A stretch of DNA of 64,000 nucleotides, taken from NCBI GenBank assembly GCA_050084515.1, contig CM114272.1:60264001-60328000 (forward strand), read 5' to 3'. How positions within the stretch are numbered: the first letter of the stretch is position 1; every line of letters begins with the position of its first letter. Origin of the DNA: Blasia pusilla. Taxonomy: Eukaryota; Marchantiophyta; Marchantiopsida; Blasiales. This document shows positions 43,965 through 54,443 of this stretch, piece by piece. The notes beneath the pieces were generated by a model. It made no database searches. It saw only the letters and a list, made by a program, of their open reading frames with translations, and was not told where the DNA came from. Position numbers and translations under genes: made by a program.

Positions 43965-44884
43965 GGAATTGCAAAGCGAGAGTACGACTCACCAACCGCA
44001 AGAGCACCTCACCTATGGCAATCGGACGGATACCACCACCCCTTTGACAACGCCAAAAGTCGCCCGCCCCTAATACTTGGGCATCGCTGTTGGCACTCTC
44101 CTGAAGCTAGGTGAGAGGCAACCAAGCAACTTCGGAGAAGCCGCTAGCGGTGTCCTCGGAAGGAAAGCAATCACGAAGGTGTTCGTACATCATACAGACA
44201 AACCTCCGCCGCAATCCTTGAGAACGCCCGAAAGTGCCCGCGTGCAAAGAGGGACGGGTCAAGGCATATAGCCGTGTCGGTGGAAGTCACGTGCAAAAGC
44301 CGGAATGTCAACCGATGGACGAGGATGTAGCCTCCGAGGGCATCGATGGTAAACACCAAGAAGGAGCCATGTCCATCGGGCGAAGAGCACGCGGCGTACT
44401 CGCGAGTACTCACAGCTCGCCTGATGTCCTACATCGCCGCAACCTGGCCGCTCCAGGATCGCCCGCCGGGAAACCAGGTGAAATACTACCTCTGGCGAAT
44501 GCCACAAACTCACTCTGCAGAGACTCCCAATCACCTCCTCAAAGCGTCTCAGACGTGCTATAACCTCTCTATGACCGGCCTTCCTCCCGAGTGTAACGAA
44601 GATACCATCGTGGAAGGAGAAGTAGTAGGTACCACGAGAGCTCATCCATAGGATCAAGGGCGATCCTAGCGAGGGGAAGGAGGAATGCGTGGCGGAGGTC
44701 GCCCCGAATAGCATGGGGATCCTATGAAACAACCTCGGCGGGGAAAACGGGTCTCAAGAGACCTATATCTGCCACTGGTGGGACCTCAACCACTCCCATG
44801 CCTCGGAGGGGGCGATGATGCGGGAAGCACCGGAGAGCATCCATGGTTGCAGGAGGGACCACCCATCCAAATCTATCAAAGTCG

Positions 44885-44950
44885 GGATGTTTAGCCGCTA
44901 AGTGGTTCCGAATTCTGAACGAGTGAAGAATTCGGGACAACATGGGCATT
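44885..44950 (-). pseudogene. N-terminal C2H2 zinc finger remnant (non-LTR copy 1)
   Basis: With one frameshift the minus strand reads CPCCPEFFTRSEF followed by HLAAKHPDF: a CX2C-X12-HX4H finger. R2-type elements use such fingers for target-site binding. Small, so moderate confidence. Confidence 0.5.
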
Positions 44951-45886
44951 TAGTATCCGACTAGACGACCCACGGGTCCCCCACACGGGGAGCCGATGCT
45001 TGGTCGAGGCATGGATGCAACTCACCAAGAAGAGGACATGGCCCCCTCCAATAAAATCGTGCGACAATCCCCGTCAATATGGTCATGTCATCCCCATTCG
45101 AACAGCGGTCTGGCAAACCACTCTCTTCCCCGTCCACGGTAATGCTCCCTCTAACATAAACTCTCACCTACCAACATCACCTAGGACTTCTAGTCCCAAC
45201 CCCCTCCCAAAAATAAACTCATGAATACGTAGAGTTGCTAAGAGTGTGAAAAGATCATGGGCCCTTCGAGATAAAATAGATGAGAAGAAAAGTGTATGTA
45301 CGGGAAGGGTAACAAATACAAACGAGAATCGAACCAAAATGAGAAGCATATACGACAAAAACGACAAACAAGAAAGGACTTGGGAAAGGAGGGAAGGGTG
45401 GGTGAATAGAGGACGTTACCTTGGGAAATTTCTCCAAATGACAATAAGCTAAGCTCTAATATTCACATTTGGAACCCTAGTATGAACCGAATTCTAAAAA
45501 GATGAATAAAAATAAAAATACTTCACGCCATGCAGCAAGGTCCGGATCAAAACGAAGCTCTCGTCACGCTCTCCGTTTCGACATGTAGCACGTCTCTTTT
45601 CGTCCCCTACGCCCTCCGTCCTTCCTCCCGCCGTCCCCGCCCAAAATCGCTGCTCCGTTGGATACTCCGTCTACGGTGAAATCAGGAGAGGAGCAATCCG
45701 ACAACTGTGGATTCGCAATTCGAGGCTGAGGAAGGCGAATCCGAATCCCGAGCCCTCCCAAGTAAATGCTCCCTGGCACTCTGCTGCACCTCTTTTCGCT
45801 CCCTCGTAAGTAAGTGTAAAAAAAAGAGGGGCGCCCCCAACCGGCCAAACTCCCACAAAGGAGGCTTGCCTAGCGACACAACCACC

Positions 45887-46033
45887 AAATACCACGACAC
45901 GATTTGCGGCTCCCACACCTTGGCGGCCGCCCCAGTTACCACTCTCAACTAGTACCTATGCAACCTAGACCTTCTACAACTGCAACCTAGACCTAGCATG
46001 GCTGATTGTAAGTGGCGTTTTTCGTTTTTCCCA
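45887..46033 (-). repeat. Chromovirus terminal repeat, right copy, second part
   Basis: Continues the repeat after the non-LTR insertion; collinear with about 36163-36342, including two 'gcaacctagacct' words and the end near GTGGCGTTTT. Confidence 0.75.
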
Positions 46034-48039
46034 TGAGGGTGTATGGTGTGCGGTGGACAGTACTGGATCCGGGTGCATAACCAAGGATTCCCAGGAAAGG
46101 CATCACCAAGATCTGCGCGGAAACGACCACCGGTAGAGGAGCAGAGATCGGTTTACCTGTTGCTGACGATCTTCCCGTGACATCTTCAAGCACAAGATTG
46201 TGTCGTTCAACTTGTCCAAGCCTCCCGACCAAGCGTGGACATCGTTGTCATAGCTTGCGTCTTCGTTAACGAAAAAACATGGCTTTTCGACTTTCCATCC
46301 GACCAATTTCCCGGATCCCGATTCCGTTCTTCACTCCAAACTTCTCATAGTTATGGGTTTGATATGGAGTCACGCCCTCACGGGCTTCTCTTTTCAGCCG
46401 CGTCCAGAAATGATTCCATAGCCCATTGCCAAAGCTCCTCTCCGACCTATTTGCAGTCCTTCCTCCAATGTCCGGGGAGAACCGGGAGTTGACCTAACCG
46501 GGAGAATTTAAAAATTACCGATGCTCAAAAACCGACGGCTCTCCTTTGTATTCGTACCAAAAGAGCCAACCGGCATCAGGAAAACTTTAACATTCTGAAC
46601 CGCCGGTTAAGTACCGGTTCTCTCGGGAAAACTACCCGGGCCCTGCCTTACACAGTCGGGTCACAAGCATCTCATGGTCATCACGAGCTGGCTAGGCAGC
46701 CCTCACAATCTACGGACACCGTTCGACAGATCTCGACCTCACGATACCCATGGTCCCATAGCTGGAAGCATCGTAGAAGCAAACCGCAAGCTTTCGTGCC
46801 CTAGCGATCTGGCTGTATCGTATCAGTGGACTTGAAAATCGGAACTTGACAGCACGTAGAAACTGCACAAGCAAAGAGTTCTTTGGGCCAGATTAAGCTC
46901 AGGCTCTACTCTATTGCGTGGTTTGAAGTTAGATCAGTACAGCTGGCAGGAAAACGAACCGAATCTGACCATAATATTAAGGGCTTCCGGACCACGTAAT
47001 TCGACACAGTCGGCCCAGCTCCATAAAACGGTCTCGTCCGTCCCCAATTCTTGCGTTGACCTTCTTTGCCTTCGCCACCCGCAGATCGCCCCTAATCCGC
47101 TAATGCAGGCCCTTGCAGGCGTCGAAGTTCTAGTACTACGATGAAGTCATCGTACAATGGAACTCGGTCCATATGAAATTATGAATCACGCTTCGTACGT
47201 TGCCCTTGCAGCTGATTTCTGCGCAGACCCAAGGCCACGCTTGCGTAGCGAGAGCCATATCTACGGTTGGCGGAGTGACTCGATTGCAACGTGTCCGTGG
47301 TTGTGGATTGACTAATCGTGAGTGAAGAAGGTACCGAGGTGGGACAAACCAGTTTACCGTGTGGCATTGCTACTCGTCGCAGCCGGTTTCAGGGCCATAA
47401 GCACACCCCGAATGTGACATTTACCTTGATTAAAATCCAATAAAAGAACTGTATTTCGATCTGTGCTTCCATCGATCTATACTCCTTCCATTACATTCAG
47501 TCCCATGAATGCTCACTAAAGGCAGATCGAACGATTGCAGATCATCTAAACCTTTTTGTACTAATGATCTATGAGTTCCTTCCTCAAAACTCTGAGTTTC
47601 CAAATATAGCAATGTAAAAAATTGCTAAGAGCAAAGCCTTATACATATGTATAATTAGTCACTTCTTCCATCGTAGAATATCGTACACTGTCAACCAACT
47701 ATGTTCAAATCGCAGTCTCCTACTTTTCTTCTAGATCCAATTCTGGATCTGTGCCTACAGGCTTGTCGATTGGCTATCGAGCACCCAATATATGTAGGTA
47801 TCTAGAGCCAGTACGTACGTGCATCCCAAAACAGATCTATCTACAATCTCGAGAAGCTGTCGGTTCATGAGCTCGAGCACTTCCATTGTTTTCTGGATTC
47901 TGAGTCTCCACTGCAACCAACGAAGGAAGAGAACGTCGGTCGGTGGTTCATTTTCCCGGCCCATGGATCAATCTGAGCCTAGTTAGCCAAACATACACAT
48001 ACGTCGATCGGATCAGACTGGAGGTTACAATTGGTGAAT
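46034..48039. other. Intergenic, no gene seen
   Basis: No recognisable protein. It includes the 3' flank of the gene at 48040-49860. Confidence 0.5.
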
Positions 48040-49860
48040 CTACAAAACACATTGGGGGTGAGCATCGAAGGAACATTCCTTTCGTAAGCATGCGTAGGAC
48101 GCGTCTATTCCTCTATCCCCACAAACGTCGCACTCATAAATTCCATTCCTGTACGGACACTGCCGGAACGAGAGAGGGTGATCATGGCAGTCGGAGAAGG
48201 CTACTTCAACAACAGCCTCGCCACCGAATTCGTCGTCTGAGAGGCCCTCCAGACTTTCATCTACTTCGTCATCAGACTGGAGCTCGCGATAATTATCAGC
48301 ACATTCAATATGCACGTCGAAATCACAGTAGTAGCATCTGTAGGCAATATCATCCATCTTGATTCCGTTATCACATTCGTCACATTTGTGTCCACGCAGG
48401 TTCACACCTCCATTGTCGATCATCAGCTCCAGAGAATGGTCGTGTCCGGAATAAATTATTCTATCGGGAATGTCGTCATCTTCTTCCTCATACTCATCGA
48501 ACTCGCCTCCCAAGTCCACCAAATCCGAGCTCAGCTGGATCACAACCCCGTCTATGAATATATCCCTTTTCCAGTGCCCTCCCTTTACTTCCTTCATCGA
48601 GAAGGTGAGATCAACCTCGGGACCGTTCCGAGGATCGACTTTGAACTCACCTATGTCGAACTCTTTCCAACCGTCCTCGACGTTCCTGATGTTGCATCCT
48701 GCGCTTTGCTGGGGGCTGGGCTGGAGCAGGGTCTTGCATTTGCTACCCTGCCCACCCTTTGTGGAGAAGCTGAACTCGACCGGATGAGTGTTCCAGCCGT
48801 TGGCAGTTGTTTGATGAAGGGGATGCCCCATTTGAAGTCTCCATGACAAAGTGTAAGTCCCTGGGACCAGATGGCAGATCACACTGCCGTTCAGCTCCAG
48901 CCATACGACTTCGGCCAGGTATGCGACCTGTGAGAAGTTGGACCCTTCTTTAGTCACCCATCGCCAGTATGCAGAATCGTTACCCCAAGTGATCGCCAAC
49001 GACCGTGCGGACACCATCTCTTCATCAGAAAGCTGCGTTGTGTTCGTCCGGAGTTGGCCGCCTGACAATCGAGGTGCGATTGATCGAGATGTAGAGCTCG
49101 GTCGTGATTCCTACATGCAAATCATGTACATCCTCCATAATGTCAGGTTCCCAGACCCAGTAACGTTAGATATTCATGACTCGATCGATGGATAGTGAAG
49201 GTGAAGCAAACAGGAAAATTCTCGACGAAACGCACATCAATTAATTTCTCGACCAATAGACCCCAGGGCCGAATGAATCAGTCGGAACCATGACTCACAG
49301 ATGGCTTGGAGTCCTGATCGTGACACTGAAGTCCAAGAAGCAGGAGCGTAACACTCATTTGAATGTTGGCTTGAAGAGCGAGAAAGTCCTTCTCCGTATT
49401 CCTTAGAACGTTGTACAACGTGCCTCTGGAGCTGCATCTCTTCACCAGCTTAACAGCAGACTCCAGGTGTTGCTTGAGGATAACCAAAGGCTGCTGGACC
49501 GTCCTCTTCTTAGCTGCTGGAGCTCGATTAAGGTTTTCCTGCAACATATCTGCACGTAGATAGCCCAACATAGAAACGAGTTTTTCCGTCACAACATACA
49601 CAATACCGGATGTCCAAAACTTTCAGCATCGAGAAAGCTTTCAGCAGGAACATCATAGACATAATGATATTCCTTGAGAAGATTTCTAAACAGATTAAAT
49701 TGCACGATAAAAAAGTAGGTCTATGACGTTGACCACCTAAACATTTAAGTTCCTCTGCGAATTTCTTGCACGTTTCCTTGTAAACCTTTGCATCCTGAGC
49801 CTTTACGATGATCCATTTAGCTATACTGAACACTTGCGACGGCGCAGAGACCAGGTCCAT
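48040..49860 (-). CDS. Helical N-terminal domain (RPW8/MLKL-like) + PP2 lectin domain + two DC1 zinc fingers, 3 exons
   Basis: Model: exons 49737-49860, 49299-49549 and 48040-49110; introns of 187 and 188 bp with GT..AG ends (second donor GTGAGT) and matching phases (1, then 0); 481 residues. Residues 1-120 are helical with no signal peptide: MDLVSAPSQVFSIAKW.., KKFAEELKCLDMLQENL, LVKRCSSRGTLYNVLRN. This resembles the four-helix N-terminal domains of RPW8, plant MLKL and related (HeLo/MCA-type) proteins; similarity seen by eye only. Residues about 160-317 are a full Phloem protein 2 domain (ARSLAITWG.., YWRWV, VAYLAEVVWLELNGSV, DGWKEFDIGEF, GGHWKRDIFIDGVVIQ), a lectin fold. Acidic linkers precede and separate two DC1 fingers (348-395; 433-479) with CX2C, CX2C..HX2C-type ligands. 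I infer a cytosolic, perhaps defence-linked protein. The exon joins are predictions. Confidence 0.8.
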
Positions 49861-50639
49861 GCTGATTAATCAGAAGTGGACAGATAAATAAGCAAGCACT
49901 ACAGACTAGCTGATTGGAATTGGAGGTTCACGCTAAATTTTTTAGTCCTTGCAATTTCAACAACCTCGGGCGGGTAAACAAGCTCCTAGAGTTAATCGAT
50001 CACCGAAGGGTGTCCACACATGTACTCTAAAATCTAAACGACCTACAACTGCAAATCTGGACTGGTGCAATTCACAAGAGCACGATTCATTCACGTGCCC
50101 TCCGCCCGGCCCCGAAGACCAAAAGAACCGAAATCTCGAAATGGCGGAGCGGAATTTATGTGTACTCCCGAACCCTCCAAACCCTGAGATAATCTAACCT
50201 AACCTAGGAATCCCTCCCATTTTCGATCCCCGGAGAATCTGGACATGGAATCGATCTTTCCACGCAAACACACACACACGCAAAGTCGACTTTTGTTCGT
50301 CAATCATCCACGGGTCTTGTGAACTCTCTTTGGGTGATTCTTCGCATTTAGAGCGCAAGACTTGGAATTGCCAGCACGACCGTACAAGAGGGACCGGACA
50401 GCTCACGAGTCTGAATATAAACTTTAATAGAAATTTGGATGGAAAACAAAGAGAGAGAAAACAGCGCGCCAAAACCGGCCCCGATTAAATATGTAATACG
50501 ATATCATAACTCGTAAAAAAAATTAACTCGTATCTTTATGGGACGGGAGGGATGTAGTTCACGTTCAGGACTACACGGTCCCTACACTTTGCCAAGTTCC
50601 AATATGAGGTCAACAAAGTGAAATAGTATTTTCTAGGAA
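49861..50639. other. Intergenic, upstream region of the PP2-DC1 gene
   Basis: No convincing TATA box at a suitable distance. The open frames at 49949-50472 match nothing I know. Confidence 0.45.
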
Positions 50640-50755
50640 ACGTGGCAGCGTCACTTTTCAATTTATATATTTTTTACACGTGTCACCATGGGGAAGCTTA
50701 AAAAATTACGGGAGGAAGGTCTGAAACCCGTCCTCTTTTAATAAAATAATATAGA
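50640..50755 (-). mobile_element. Helitron-like 5' end
   Basis: On the minus strand, starting at 50755: TCTATATTATTTTATTAAAA then GAGGACGGGTTT. This is the 5' terminus type of plant Helitrons (TC start, TATTAAAAGAGGA). A similar start lies at 51366 (minus) and 56836 (plus). The 3' end of this copy was not found. Confidence 0.5.
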
Positions 50756-51179
50756 TTTATCTGACACAAATTGACCCGACTTTTTAATATTAGACGATAC
50801 GTGTCACATTTAAGGATTTTCAGAAAGAAATTCATGAAATGTGTATAAAGGGTCCGGGTAGTTTTGTCGAGAGAACCATCACATTCCCGGTAAATATGAC
50901 GACTATTTCACTTTAGACAGAGGACCTGGTATATTCCCTCGGTTTCTGGAAATGCTTGTCACCACGTTCTCCCCGTTTATTGGTATATACCAGGTCAACC
51001 CTAAACTTATGGTCAATAACGTTTGATTGCGAGCATTCAGGGCACTTAATCGCCAGGAAAGACAAAGAGCCGGATATAATGCAGCAATTTATAGAGAAGG
51101 ACACCTGAGGATACACAATGCTGCGCAAGAATCATCACAATTCTACAAGTTGTGCAGAATATTAGCACTACGCCTCCAC
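50756..51179. other. Intergenic, no gene seen
   Basis: Non-coding spacer between two Helitron-like ends. Confidence 0.4.
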
Positions 51180-51366
51180 GTACATTTTATATTTAGATAC
51201 TAATATAATACCCGTGCATAGCACGGGTATTATATTAGTACCCGTGCTATGCACGGGTACTAATATAATTTTAGTTTCAATTTAGCACTTCTTTCTACAA
51301 GTGGGCAATATATAAGTGTAATCGCAAGAGATTCTCAAACCTAGTCTTCTTTTATTTATATAGATA
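51180..51366 (-). mobile_element. Short Helitron-like element
   Basis: The minus strand begins TCTATATAAATAAAAGAAGA at about 51366 and, some 170 bases later, carries hairpins of the ACCCGTGC..GCACGGGT type that mark Helitron 3' ends, followed by CTAA. The 3' CTRR|T rule is not perfectly met, so this may be a remnant. Confidence 0.5.
51199..51269. repeat. Two overlapping 19-bp-stem hairpins
   Basis: Palindrome 1 at 51199-51239 and palindrome 2 at 51229-51269. Each has a 19-bp stem and a 3-nt loop (ATA or TAT) built from ACCCGTGC / GCACGGGT plus ATTATATTAGT. They share an 11-bp arm, so only one can form at a time. Confidence 0.9.
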
Positions 51367-51369
51367 ACT

Positions 51370-52019
51370 TGTATAGACTTATTTTACTTATGGAACAATA
51401 AAGCGAGGAAAATGTTTTCATAAAAGGGATGCTAACCAATGAACCAGTTTAGGGAATACTCATTATTAAACGTAGGCCGGATAGAAAGAGAGAAAAGCAT
51501 AGGGATTATTAATGCATTTTGAAAATCCATTTTTTAGCAACAATTTTGACCCCTAGCTTTGCATTAATACATTTTGAAGATCGGACTCTTGATGAATAGG
51601 GTCATAAGAGACCATAGAAAGGAATGTGTAGAAACAACTTTCAAGCTTCTACATCTTCTGTCTCTCGTTCCCTTATGTTTTGGTGCCGATCTCAAGTTTT
51701 GACTCTCCGCCATTCCCTTCCATTTTCTCCTCCACATTCAGCCTCCACACTTTCTAAATTAGAGAACCTCCTTCATTTCCACTGATGCTTCAATGAATCA
51801 TTACGCGTGTCAAGTGTCAACACGATTCATAATATTGAATATTATTATGATCAAACATGTATTTCGTTTAAAACATATCAAAATGAAATTGAATCACATA
51901 AGATTATATCTTAGAAACCTAGGTTACCCTGATCTTGTTAGAAATCCTAGGATCCAAAGTTGTGTGGAAGGGTCGCTTATGGAGTATTAGTTATTTCACG
52001 ACTAGGTAACCATGAGCAA
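51370..52019. other. Intergenic, no gene seen
   Basis: AT-rich spacer. Confidence 0.45.
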
Positions 52020-52110
52020 GGTTGCATACAAATAAAATCCATGTCCATAGACTTATGTCTGTTTGAGGGACAGACATATCCATGCAGGCCCAACCGCCCA
52101 CATCATGCAC
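52020..52110 (+). mobile_element. TIR element fragment (CATGTCC family), left end
   Basis: GGTTGCATACAAATAAAATC, then 'catgtccatagacttatgtc', then 'gacatatccatgcaggccc', as in the left ends at 33548 and 53861. The right end is not recognisable. Confidence 0.5.
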
Positions 52111-53462
52111 CGCAAATCCTCCTAACCCACATTCCATCCTACGACCTCGACCCGTATCTAGCCCGTTGTCGTGTCGAGAGCCTTTCTTCGAGTAGGGGCG
52201 GACCTTCTAACTACAGCAGACGTGGTTGATGCAAGTCGAACTCTATAAGAATCTCTCCTTTCTCAGTACAGAATTATTATGTAAACTCTCCATTCTGTCA
52301 CGACAGGAATCATGAATGGTAGTGCCCAGGCGATCATTTCTTCATAACATGAAACACTGAAATTCCTAACTATGAAATCCCTGTAAACTACTTTACGTTT
52401 GTATACGAGGAAAATGGCACAACTAGTGTTAAATCCTACTCGAGCAGGCATATTGACGTTCATGGATAGCTATATAAGAACATACAAAGTGCAATCCCAT
52501 GTCCTTTCGTACGTAACAACACGAAGAATCACCGGACTTGGAGATTGCATGACTTGGTTTATGAATATATCCCCAAAGTGATAAACTAGATAGGGAGTGA
52601 ACCAATGCCTATCTACAAAGAGAATCTTGACGTGGTACGTGTTAAGGAAAGGAAAATCCGGCACAACTCGTGCTCCACCTCTATCCATACTTGACAAACA
52701 TCCTCTACTCTTCTCTAGAATGGGATTTGGCAGAGTTGCTCTCCCAAGAGGGATAATCCACTCTCATTGGGAAAATAACAAGCTAAACCATCATCTATTT
52801 CTAGTATAACTAAACTCATCTAAGATGACAAGTCTCTCATCTCCACACATACCACACTCTAGAAAACTCTCGAAGAATAGACCAAGGTCGAGTTATTCTC
52901 CCAAGAGGGGTAATCCACTCTCATTGGAAGAGCAAGCAATCCCAAAGCCATACACTCAAGAGTGATACAAGAGACTCAAGATGTGAAGCAGAAGGTAATG
53001 AACCCTTGAAGGTTCCTCCTTTTTATATACTCACAAGGGATCCACAAGAGTACGAAATAGAGTTAATCTTATCTTGTGCCACATGGCTTCCTCTCAAGGC
53101 TTAGCCAATCATATTTTGACACAAGTAGATTTCTTCTTATTTCTTCCAAAATATCCTCTTTTATCCACTTGATATTTTCTAAATTACCCCTACTACCCTA
53201 GCCACCAACCAAGACTACTTTTTCTTTTCATTAAAGCACCAACCTCATTACTTTACTTTTATAAAGTCATCTTTTATTTATTACCTCTGTTCATAAAGTT
53301 GGGCCCGCATAAAAGAGGCACCATAAAGAGGTTTAAACATGGAAATTTCTTTCTCCTAGGCTAAATTACTTAATACTAATAAAACTCTATCTAACATTTA
53401 ATAAGGAGGGATTTTACACACAGGCTGATTTTACTATACGACATCGCATCCTTCTTGTACAT
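52111..53462. other. Intergenic, no gene seen; spaced direct repeat
   Basis: No gene recognised. About 40 bp at 52733-52772 recurs at 52890-52930 (core CCCAAGAGGG(A/G)TAATCCACTC), 157 bp apart. Confidence 0.55.
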
Positions 53463-53847
53463 GGTTGGGAAACAAATATGGACCAACATCCCCAATCGGT
53501 CCCCTACTCGGGTTTTTTCAATACCTAGATGGCCCATGTGGGTTCGGAATGCAAGAATGGGTGCGGGCTCAGATTTAGGGAAAACAGGCAAGAATCAGCC
53601 CATTGCCGAGCGTGCCCTCCCTCCACGGGCCAATGCGGGCTTAGGGCATGCCAGTGCATGCCACAAAAAGGGCGATGAGTTCTTAGATTGGGTGCGGGCT
53701 AGGCTGGCTGGCCGAGCTTGGCTATACATTCTGGATAGAGCACGCCACACGCTTAGATATGGGTCGTAGCGACCCGTGCCTGCACAGACATGTCCGTCTT
53801 AGGGATGGACATCAGTATGTGGACGTGGACTTTGTCTATGTGCAACC
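53463..53847 (-). mobile_element. TIR element with GC-rich core (CATGTCC family)
   Basis: Left end GGTTGGGAAACAAATATGGAC; right end ..GACTTTGTCTATGTGCAACC. The core (53580-53770) is GC-rich with GCGGGCT words. Just before the right end lies CATGTCCGTC.. and its inverse, the subterminal motif of the family. Confidence 0.6.
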
Positions 53848-53860
53848 TTGCTTTAGTGGT

Positions 53861-54311
53861 TGAACATGAACAAAATCCATGTCCATAAACTTATGTTTGT
53901 CCCTAAGATGGACATTTCCATACGGACCTGGACCCTAAGTTCCCGCAGTCCACCCTACCTGCAACGTACCCAAGCTTGGCTAGCCAACACCCATTCAAGC
54001 AACCCATCGCCTATTCTTGCCATCCGTTTTATAGCTCGCAGCCGAGCAAAGGCCTGTATCAAGTCTACGCATGGCCTGCAGCAAGCCCGCATAGGATGGG
54101 CCAACCGTACGCCCTACAAGCCTTGTGCTAGCAAGGCCAAGGCTCATAGTTCGCACACTTATTCAATCCTTGCCCACCTCCCTTAATCCGAGCATGGAAT
54201 TATTCTTGCATCCCGAGCCATTGCAGGAAGTTTGCGTACCAAAGAAACCTAGGCAAGGGACCCATGGGGCATGTCCGTCCTATAGACCGACAAGTGCATT
54301 TCCATACAACC
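53861..54311 (+). mobile_element. TIR element with GC-rich core (CATGTCC family), next to the previous copy
   Basis: Left end 'gaacatgaacaaaatccatgt' (degenerate), right end ..ATTTCCATACAACC at 54311, with CATGTCCGTCC near the right end. A further terminus, ..TTTTGTGCAACC, lies at about 54432-54443, so the region probably holds two nested or tandem copies. Confidence 0.5.
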
Positions 54312-54443
54312 TTACTCTTGCGCGAGCAAAGCGGAGGCCAAACAAGGGCGGAATATAGGCCGGTCCTGATGCCGTGCAAGAACGGGTGTGTGATGGTTTG
54401 ATCGTGGATGTGTCTAGACGATTTTTTTTTGTGCAACCTTGAC

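Larger units (their letters stand above)
41823..45886 (-). mobile_element. Non-LTR retrotransposon with C2H2 finger, RT and restriction-like endonuclease region, copy 1
   Basis: Inserted in the right-hand chromovirus repeat: 'cacggttctagc' before it and 'accacgacacg' after it are continuous in the left repeat at about 36152-36175. Its 3' end (left) matches 61996 onwards and, inverted, 63163-63268. Domains on the minus strand: a C2H2 finger (44885-44950), RT (43024-43964), CCHC and endonuclease-like C-terminus (about 42150-42780). Many frameshifts. From 45000 to 45886 I see no domain. The order N-terminal finger, central RT, C-terminal nuclease is that of R2-like elements. Confidence 0.7.
35603..46033 (-). 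mobile_element. Degraded chromovirus (Ty3/gypsy with chromodomain), interrupted by a non-LTR element
   Basis: Minus-strand order gag, zinc knuckle/protease, RT, RNase H, integrase, chromodomain between two direct repeats. Many frameshifts and stops. The right-hand repeat is split by a roughly 4-kb non-LTR retrotransposon (41823-45886), which must be the younger insertion. The gag N-terminus appears deleted: frame starts mid-capsid at 41261, directly beside the repeat. Confidence 0.8.

Noticed and set aside
48310-48846. 178-codon plus-strand frame
   Set aside because: Antisense to the PP2-DC1 exon, whose motifs and splice phases are convincing.
51180-51280. CRISPR-like array (repeated ACCCGTGC/GCACGGGT arms)
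   Set aside because: The repeats are palindromic arms without spacers, in a plant genome; they fit a Helitron end.
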